Origin: Helopsaltes ochotensis
Lineage: Eukaryota > Chordata > Aves > Passeriformes > Locustellidae
Assembly (NCBI GenBank): GCA_013400155.1
Contig: VXBM01000138.1
Coordinates: 869,671 to 933,670 of the forward strand
DNA length: 64,000 nt
Direction: 5' to 3'
This document shows positions 55,797 through 64,000 of this stretch, piece after piece (within the stretch, counting starts at the first letter, position 1; each line of letters begins with the position of its first letter). The translations under genes and the position numbers were made by a program. Under the pieces are notes generated by a model, which saw nothing but the letters and a program-made list of their open reading frames with translations, did not search any database and was not told where the DNA came from.

Positions 55797-58700
55797 TGAA
55801 GTACAGGCTCCTGGTGACTGTGAGGTGAAATACAGAGACTAGCTAAAATATTTTCCCATGTGGAGATGACATTATCCAGGCCACAGGAATTGAGAATTAA
55901 GTTTTTTGTCTCTGGTAAGTTAGTTTGCATCTCTGTTTCCAGCTGGAAGAGTTTAGGTACATCTGAATTTATGGGGAGATTATTGATAAGTTTGGTCAAA
56001 ATTGGGTCCTGGATCATAGTGTCTGAACCTGCCTAGGATCTCACATTTTAATTTACTGCATTAGACCTACAGTTTCTCTTTTTCTATATGCCTAGTGATA
56101 AGAGTTTACATAGAAAAAGAATGAATTTTTAACAGAAAAGCAAATATTTTCCAGAAAGGCAGTTGAATGCTGAAAATACAACAAAAACCACTTCATCTGG
56201 AGCTCATTTTGTATGATTTGCTGTTCACAGAGAGCAGGCATACATCATTTGGCTTTATTTTTACCCTAGAATTTAATGCCCTTTGTGCAAAATGTAGAAG
56301 TTAATTGGTAGCTAACTCACTTTGATAGTGTGTTTGCTATGCTTGGGGGACATATTTTCCCCAATTGCCACATTTTAACTAGATTTTACCTTGCAGGGTT
56401 TACTTTTAGCTTATCATTACAACTTGGAAAAATTCACTATGTTTCCTCCTTGCAGATAAGTGCTCCCAACATACTTAATAATGAGATGTCATGTGTATAT
56501 ATATATGCAAAGGAAAAAAGAGTAGAGGAAAAACTCTCTACTGTGAAGGATGTACCAATTAATTGTTCACAAGTTGGACGCAGGCATATAAATTTTCAAG
56601 ATATATGAGGTGGTTCCTTAAGAAAAAGTTGAAGGAGTAACTGTATATTCAAAGCATTTGTGTCACAAATGTCAGATTACTGTATGACAATTGCTGTTCT
56701 TACATTTTGCTCTGCATTATTGGTAGGAAGCTGCTGAACATTCAGGATTTGGAGTTTTATCAGGAAAGAAGATGACTTAGTTCTCTTGTTTGATCCATCA
56801 AAACACTTTGATGCACACCAAACTGTGCCTGGGTTTTATTGACATAAAAACATATCTGGGATTCAGCAGCAGGAGTTACTGGTGATCTATTAGATTTGGA
56901 CTTTAGAGAGAAACTCCAGATATAAAATTCAGTGCGAAAAACTGAATATTCCTCCAGGAGAGATTGTTATTCATCCCCTAGTTTCAGATGAGCCTATACT
57001 GCTAATTAATAATTTACAGAAACTTCATAACTTCTAAACTATTGCAGATGACATTTACATGGAAGTTTTGGGGGTTTTGTCAGACTGTTTGTTTCGTCTT
57101 TACAGCAACTGGACAAATCCTGAGCTCTTTAAAAAAGTCACTTCTTGGGAGTGTGGTGGTTATGTTTTGTTTTAGTTTAAAATTTCAGTATTAAATTGAA
57201 GAAGTCATCAGAATGCAGCTCCTTATGAAATGCATACTCCTCCATGAGATATTTGTCCCTGAGATAAAATGGACTTAGCTGAAGTCATATTTCTGTTTCT
57301 CAACTATGATGAAGATAACTGAAATGCTAATATAAAGCCAACTCTTTGCAGCACAATATTCTTCTTCATTTTTCATTAAAATCAGGATCAATCTTCAGAA
57401 AAAACACACAAAACCCACCTTGACATATGCAATGCATCAAGACATATTAGAGGTGTTGCCCTGGAGAGTTCTGCACGTGTGAGTGGAAAGCAGGAGTTTA
57501 ACAAGCCAAATATCTGAAACTGGGTGAATAGGTAAGAGACAAGGCTATAATTCATTGTGTCATCACACCGTGTTCTTTCCCCTATCTGTATAAAAAGGAA
57601 GCCCTCTAGGGGTATTCAAACTCCGAAAAAAAAGAATTTTAAGTCCAAAAATATGATAATAATGGGGAAGTGTTGGCTTGAAATGACAAAAGCCCTAAGC
57701 TTTTAAAACTTTACAATGTTTAAAGTTTAAGAATTTGCATGAAATTGCCATTAGTTTACCATAACCATTATTGCTGCTAACAGCAGTTCAATCATATGTC
57801 TTAAATCTGGGATTTTGACAGCTCAGGGAAATTATCACTCTAAATAAGTAATGTGAGCAACTTGCTAAGTAATCCTGAGGAGTAGTCAATTCTCATTTTT
57901 TTGGAGGAGAATTCTCCACTGGTGTCCATGTAGTTTCCCATCAGATGGCAAGCATGCCTCCCACAAGATTTTTCCCGACCCTCCATGAGGCCCAAGTGTG
58001 TTTCTGAGCCAGTACATCCCTTGATGTGAGAAATTACCTAAAAATGTTACATAAATATGACTTAGCAGGCTGGTCTGACTGCCTAGGTTTATATTCCCAC
58101 GGGGCTCCTGCAGAAGTCCAACAGATGTGTCTCCTGGCAGAAAATCAGCCAAGATAATGAGAAAAGACTTCAACTTCCATATGCTGGTATCAGCCTGGAT
58201 TTAATGTCCTTATCCAAGTGCTTCCCTTCATCAAAACTTCTGTGGCAGTCTGGCAGGTTTTCTCAGTCTCTTCAAGAGACGTTCTCAGAAAGGCTGGCAT
58301 TGTGTAGCTTCTCTGCTGCCTTTGCTTTTTTGCACCTATCTCTTTGGCCACGATGAGCTTAAATAGAAAATATATTCTGCACTTCCTCTCACCTCTCATG
58401 TTTGAGTGTGACCAATATCAGTGAATATAGTTGAATGTATATTTGCTAATAAGTACAAGCCTGTCTGGCTTTAACAGAAGATCTGCATTTGTCTTAAAGG
58501 TGAATGAATTCTAAGTCTTTATCCTAAATACCTCATTTGATTTTTATTAAAATAATCGGGCTCTATCATTTATGCAGCCCCAAGAAGAGATTGAGTTTTG
58601 TGAGAAATTCTAGCAGGAGATCTGTGTTCTTTTTTTATGTTCATATGGGAGGGGCTCAAATCTTCAAAGGCAGATGGGTGGCAAGTTTCATGGGATATCA

Positions 58701-59324
58701 GTAGTATGCTGGGATGAGGGGAAGTCTTATTCAAGCCTGAGTCTAATTTTTTTCATTTTCTCAATGTCTTCTAGTTTTCTAAAAACCTCTGGGATTACAA
58801 ACTCCACATTCCCTCAAAATAGAGAAGGAATTTGGAGGAAAAATGAATTTATTAATGTTGCGTCCTTTTTTAAAATTCTTTTCTTCATTATGAACAGTTT
58901 CAAAAGTTGATAATTCCTTACTGGAATAAGAATAGAAGAACTCTGAGACTGGTTCAGACTAAGTGTGGTGGAAGTCTTGATCTTTATTTCCCGAATGCAT
59001 AAAAACCCCGTGAAAAGCATTCACAGAAAAATCTCTCGCTGAGACAGGTGCTAGCAGTAGCAGAAACTGTTGCAACTGCATTGCAGAAATTTCTCTTCTC
59101 CTGACTTTCTAACGTGGCCAACTGCTTTACTCTAACCTCACTGCCTTCTTGGTCTACCAGAGCCCTGCTACTTCTACCTGGCATGGATTAGATACAGGTT
59201 TGTTTTTGTTTTTCTGAAGGAAAGAGACCTTCCCTTAGCAAGGTGAGCAGAGTACTTGCTGCTGGCATAACTGATCTCAGCCCTTTGTGGCAGAACAGTT
59301 TTCCCCAGGGAGCCCATGGTGCCT
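55797..59324. other. Unique sequence, no gene seen
   Basis: 3.5 kb without recognised transposon or RNA gene. Frames of 92 codons (56330-56608 plus) and 95 codons (58173-57886 minus) have no known motif. 57900-58330 is slightly richer in G and C. Confidence 0.5.
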
Positions 59325-59428
59325 CCAAACATATTTTCAGTATGAGTAAACAGACCTCGCAAGGGGAGATATGCCCCAAGACACACAGTAAACCATGGGC
59401 AGAGCTGGGACTGAATCTATTTTCTCAG
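59325..59428 (-). repeat. MIR-like SINE remnant
   Basis: The plus strand reads AGACCTCGCAAGGGGAGATA, CCCAAGACACACAGTAAACC and then GGGCAGAGCTGGGACTGAAT. This tracks the reverse complement of the MIR core: 'gcccaaggtcacacagctagtaag' then 'ggcagagctgggattgaac'. It is the clearest of the three MIR-like pieces in the window. MIR elements were active before the split of birds and mammals, so the divergence is expected. Confidence 0.62.
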
Positions 59429-59809
59429 CCTAAGCCAGGACACTGACCAGAGCTCAGGATATTGTCGGGAGTCAGGCTCTGCCAGAACAAGGTGCTGCTC
59501 GGATATCAGGCTGTTATTACTTTCACAGGCTGGTGTGCAAATGTTCACTGTGCTGTTTGGACAGGAGCTGAAGTTCAAGGGAAATTGTGTTCTGCAGAAT
59601 TGCTCCTTCCCGATGACAAGCTGTAAGTAAGCAAGGATCAAGAAGGTGAAGGGGTGGCTTAAAGGCATCTCAGCTCCAACGTCTTGATCTCACTCTTAGC
59701 TCCTTGTCCCTCCTTTCCCACTCATATTTTTACAGTGATTCTCCCCCTGTGTGAATTCTCTAATGATTCTCTACTGTGCTCTCACTAGACTCCACCAGAA
59801 GTGATGCAT
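59429..59809. other. Unique sequence, nothing seen
   Basis: Ordinary composition; no feature recognised. Confidence 0.5.
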
Positions 59810-60306
59810 TCAGATCTGGGTACCCTTACCCAGGAAGGGCGTGGAGCTGTTGGAGCAAGTCCAGAGGATGCCATGAAGTTGGTGAGGGGACTGGAGCACC
59901 TGCCCTGTGAAGACAGGCTGAGAGAGTTGGGGCTGTTCAGCCCAGAGAAGAGAAGGTTCTGTTTGGGCCTCCTAGTAGCCTTCCAATATCTGAAGGGGGC
60001 TACAGGGAAGACGAAGCAAGATCTTCTTCAGAAACTCCAGCAATAGGACAAGGAGAAAGGATCAGACTGAAAGAAGGGAAAATTAGGTTGGATATATGGA
60101 AGAATTTCTTTACCGTGAAGGGGGTGAGGCACTGGAACAGGTTGCTCAGAAAATCCCTTCCCTGGCAGTGTTCAAGGTCAAGCTGGACAGAGCTTGGAGC
60201 AGCCTGGCCTTGTGGGCAGTTTCTCTGCTCATCACAGGGGAGGCTGGAACTGGGTGATCTTTAAGGTCTCCCAATCCAAACCATTCTGTGATGCTATGAT
60301 TCTAAG
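59810..60306 (+). mobile_element. CR1: CR1 LINE, ~500-bp 3' part, well preserved
   Basis: Plus-strand CR1 with the coding end of ORF2 still open. The frame from 59801 reads AMKLVRGLEHLPCEDRLREL then GLFSPEKRRFCLGLLVAFQY LKG, the C-terminal CR1 ORF2 sequence in one frame. After it come CAATAGGACAAGGAGAAAGG, AAAATTAGGTTGGATATATG, GAAGAATTTCTTTACCGTGA, GGTGAGGCACTGGAACAGGT, CCCTTCCCTGGCAGTGTTCA, AGGTCAAGCTGGACAGAGCT, GGCTGGAACTGGGTGATCTT and the tail CCATTCTGTGATGCTATGAT. It is among the least diverged CR1 copies here. The 81-codon frame is a truncated transposon end and not a host gene. Confidence 0.94.
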
Positions 60307-62533
60307 TGGTTATTTTTGGATAAATGTTTAAAGTGTTGTTTTTATACCTTTGCATGAAAGAATCAATTTTAAATGTATTGGGGATATACTCAGACTACAG
60401 TTTTTCTGGGGAATATTTTTCTTTTTTATGGAGTCAGTCTTTTTCTATCACTCAATGAGATGGAATTTAAAAAAATAGCTTAATATTTCCCCCTATTTCT
60501 GTCACAAATTTCAGATATACCTTTATAGTGGGACAATATTGAACTTTTATATTGAAGATATTTAGTGTCCAGTGCAGACCTATTGTAAAGATAGAAAGAA
60601 AATCACATTTTTTATATAGAATGATTTGATGGCAATATCTTGGCTTCTTTAAAACTTATTATATGCACTGATACCTTGACATATCTGAAGACTGGACTAT
60701 TTGGGAAAGTCTGAGGCTACTGTTTTCCCAGCAGTGACTAAGGGTTCCAAAGACACCCAGATATTTTGCCTACATTAAGACTAAGCATGTGAGTTTCCAC
60801 ACTTGAATCTTATAGACACTGGGCTAAAGTAGAGTCTTGGACTACCTCACTTCAAGGAGTTTCATATATCTTTTTTTTTTCTTTCTTCCTTTTCTCCTTC
60901 TCCCAGACCAGCTTGCATATCAAATCCTAGATGGTGCAAACGGGCAGTGCATTTGCATTTAACTGCCTCCTATAAAAGATAGAAGAGAAATAAATCCAGA
61001 TTCTCTTTCCTCAATTCACTTACACAGTCTTTTTTTCTCTCCGTCTCTCTGAGAAATAGCCAAACTGTTTGTAATTTAAATATACACAGTCAATTTTAAT
61101 ATAATGCTCTTTCTCTGCAAATAAGATTATATTATTCACATGTTCTAGGAATTTTTAGACAATTTTTTCTCATGTGCTTTCTTTGTCATCTTTCATTTTA
61201 ACAATGCCAAAGCCCATGAACAACCAGTCTTCTTTATTTTAATAGCAATCATAATCACAATGCTGTATTACTTGAGGGACTAGAAACATCTATTTTTCTC
61301 ATGCCTCTTCCAAACTGCTCCCAACTATCAGATGATGAATAGTCACAAATATTAGACTGAGGTATATTTAAATTCTGAATCTTTTTGTATGAAACAAGAA
61401 TAATAAGAGATTGACTGGCAAAAATGCTAAACTCTACAAACTTATCAAGCTTTACCATAAAGGAGCAAAAATAGCACAAAATGAAAATTATTCTTTGTTC
61501 ATAGATCTTTAGGATTTTTGCTTTGAAACTGAAGTTGTTGGAACAGAACAGAACAGATGTTGTATATGCAAAGTCCTAAGAGGTGACTGATGTGATGTAT
61601 TCCAATATCTATCATGAAACAGCTAAATACATTAATGATTTAAGCAAGTGATTTTATGGTTTTATAAATGCACAGTTCTTTGTCATGAAAGCAGCCTCAA
61701 CCTTTTTATCTTAAGGGTTGAACTAATCTTACTATGTGATTTAATTACTTTCAAAGGTTTTGTACCATTACATTTAAATCTACTGCATTTAGCTCTGAAG
61801 TAAATAGCAAGAACCTGACACTAACAGATTCATTTTATAAAAACAAAGTTCACAAATTCCTATTTCAAGATTTGTCTTCTATTTGATAGTAGAAAAATGC
61901 TCCATATAATTAAAGAAAAGCATCCTTCACAAGACATCAAAAAACCAGAACAATTAAACAATTGAAGAAGTTTTGATTGCCTCTAAGTCCTGGTGATTGT
62001 AAGCTCTCTATATCTTCCTCTCAAAAATTCAATTGTATTTCAGCAGATAAGTTGCATTTTTTTGAGATTCTTAAACTCCCTTTTTTGCATTTTGTAGCCT
62101 TTGCATTGCCAGTACTATAGCATTATTATTTTCTCCACTTTCCATATGAGTTATTACATTCGTGTATCACTTTGTAGTTTACAACACATTTATTAGCATT
62201 TTTTTAATGAGTTTTCCACTCCTACCTCTTAAAAAGATCTTAGGAAATATATTTAAGGTTTATCCAAAATAAAAACAAACTAAAAAGCTACCTAGCTAAA
62301 TTATTGCTTTCATTTTGACCATAGGGAGCAATAAAATAAAAATTATTTTAGTTCAATGCAAATTACAATATCAGAATAATATCAACAATGTAAAGCCAGC
62401 TTTATGATCTGCCTGTTTCACACACTTCTGGTTACAAATGTAGAAATGCAGCAATCTGTGATATTCTTTGTTTTGCTACACATCAGGAGAGCAAACTTGG
62501 ATTAGAGTGTGTGGATGTGATAGCTCATATTAA
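60307..62533. other. Unique AT-rich sequence, no gene seen
   Basis: A poly-T run at about 60870 and a (GAACA)3 at about 61541. The phrase CACTTTGTAGTTTACAACAC at 62169 resembles wording found in very old SINEs, but nothing around it supports this. No exon recognised. Confidence 0.5.
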
Positions 62534-62580
62534 AGGAGAAAAAGAGAGAGCAGAAGGAGAAAAGAAAGAAAAGAAAGAGC
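62534..62580. repeat. Purine-rich (GA/GAAA)n tract
   Basis: Nearly pure purine: AAAGGAGAAAAAGAGAGAG, one C, then AGAAGGAGAAAAGAAAGAAA. Confidence 0.92.
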
Positions 62581-64000
62581 TGGTGCTGTATGTTAGGAAT
62601 AGGTTTATAAAAATATGACTGAGCTTTTGAGGATGGAGTAGAATTCAATGTCACTATGATATTTTATATTAAATATGGATTTGGGTCTTCCAGATGGTGG
62701 ATGGGAAATCTCATACTTACAGCAACTTTCAAGATTTTAGCCCATTTCAGACACAGGTTTGGCAATAACTCCTTGCAGAGGGAGGCTGGTTAACCTAAAA
62801 TGTAAGGCATTTATTGCAAGGTCATGTCTAAATGAATCAAGGATCTCATCAATGTGGTTTAGGTGTAACAAGGGCTTCAGAACATATCTCCGAAACATTC
62901 TGAAAGAGTGACCCAGCTATGAGGACATTGAGTAGTTTAACAAATTTCCCTGTGTCTTCTTGATGAAACTGTCAGCTGATGAGGCACATCAGAAACGTTC
63001 AACTTCAGACATTCTCTTATAATCTAAAAGCTGATGATCCCTTCAACCCTAAGCTTTTCACCCATCTGTCTTCCATTCACATCAGGGATGGCTGTATGCT
63101 GGCCAGATAGTGACATTCTCAGCCCATTTAGTCTTGAGGCAAAGAATTCCCGGCAACTAGGAATTTATCAAATCCCACTCCTCATAGGCTGCATTTGCTG
63201 AAGGTCAGTCTCAAGGCACAAGAGTAGGACAAATTAAATAAGCGTGTGCTGACTAATTCCTCTAACAGCTGGTCTGAGAATGAGGACAGCCTGTTGATTT
63301 ACGGCTTTTTCAGTCTAGCATTTCACAGTAGCAGTAAGAGCACTCTGAGAAGATGCTTTTCAGCATAGATTTTCTTGTTGTAGAGGAAAATGTTTATTAG
63401 GAACATGAAATTTAGCATTGGCTCAGAAATTGAGCATTGTCTCAACATTAATAATGTTTGGCAGGAGTTAGGGAAAGGTCATTTGCCAGAATCTTGAGTG
63501 CTCCTGTTGTCATATTGCTAAACAATGAAACCAGATAAACAGATTCGTGTATTGTCATTTAATGACTCTGAAATACAACTATCTCTATGGCAGGCCAAAC
63601 CTTTGTGAACCAAAGTAATAAAAAGTCTTCTCTTAGGGAATATTTAAGTTAAGGGACAGATAAGAAAATTGGTGAAGTCAAAGAGACCTAGACATGGTAC
63701 AGTAGATCCAACATGTCTGTACACCATGCTCTTCATAGGCAGGTTTGAAGATGCTGAAGGTGGTCTGAAAGGTAGCAGCAATTCCTATGGCTTTTGGGTG
63801 GCAGCCAAAGATCACAAAGTAAGAACGACTTCATTGCTGTCCCCACGACCCAGGAGTTGATATGGCATAAAATTACCTCTGACTTCACTTAGTGGAGGAC
63901 AAATAGTACATTTATAACTGTCTCCCATCTCCATAAACTGTAATTTCTCCAGATGGAGTCTATTCTATTGGGAAAAAGACATGTGATGAAGGAGACAGTT
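62581..64000. other. Unique sequence to the window end, no gene assigned
   Basis: A 63-codon plus-strand frame at 63669-63860 contains FEDAEGGLKGSSNSYGFWVA and ends near a GTAAGA donor-like site (63820). It is short, unrecognised and lacks a good acceptor, so I do not call an exon. No repeat family seen. Confidence 0.45.

Noticed and set aside
55622..56017. 131-codon frame with Asn-Gln-Pro-Thr repeats
   Set aside because: The repeat is a GGTT microsatellite read in antisense.
59801..60046. 81-codon plus-strand frame resembling a conserved protein end
   Set aside because: It is the ORF2 C-terminus of a truncated CR1, not a host gene.
63669..63860. Possible exon ending at a GTAAGA donor
   Set aside because: Short, unrecognised, and no convincing acceptor upstream.

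Overview
This window reads as vertebrate, almost certainly bird, nuclear DNA. The main evidence is repeated fragments of CR1, the dominant avian LINE. Several end in the CR1 3' signature (a run like CCATTCTATGATTCTATG) or begin with its reverse complement. The rest is AT-rich, low-copy sequence with vertebrate-style microsatellites, two retroviral LTRs and faint MIR-like SINE remnants. There is one assembly gap (3812-3940). I find no bacterial, phage or plasmid signature, no CRISPR array, no tRNA or rRNA gene, and no protein-coding gene I can name. The best reading is an intergenic or intronic gene-poor stretch.

Layout. 1-10 kb: unique sequence with a CR1 3' end (863-998), the gap, and an old reverse-strand LINE (about 4320-5060) with decayed reverse transcriptase (RT) motifs. 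10.2-11.8 kb: a cluster of three CR1 pieces, two abutting head-to-tail and one much older RT-domain copy. 12.4-14.7 kb: a 62-bp sequence present twice, and another CR1. 16.2-17.8 kb: an unassigned open frame on the minus strand, a possible LTR remnant, and a convincing plus-strand LTR (17233-17542). 24-26 kb: a TTTG-rich minisatellite and a minus-strand LTR (25619-26004). 26-35 kb: essentially unique sequence. 35.3-37.1 kb: two CR1s with converging 3' ends, the first holding a 14-bp perfect palindrome. 38-39.3 kb: a diverged duplicated block. 40-55.5 kb: CR1 fragments, one split by a roughly 280-bp insertion (45323-45604), and a long ancient LINE on the minus strand (about 49960-51350). 59.3-60.3 kb: a MIR-like remnant and a CR1. 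60.3-64 kb: unique sequence.

Nothing here forms a pathway or operon. The coding traces are remnants of transposon RT, all broken. I did not find a credible new system. The most worthwhile leads are the unassigned open frame at 16.2-16.5 kb, the two local repeat pairs (12.4/14.6 kb and 38.1/39.1 kb), the insertion inside the 45-kb CR1, and the palindrome at 35.8 kb. Family assignments are from recognising sequence by eye, not from alignment.
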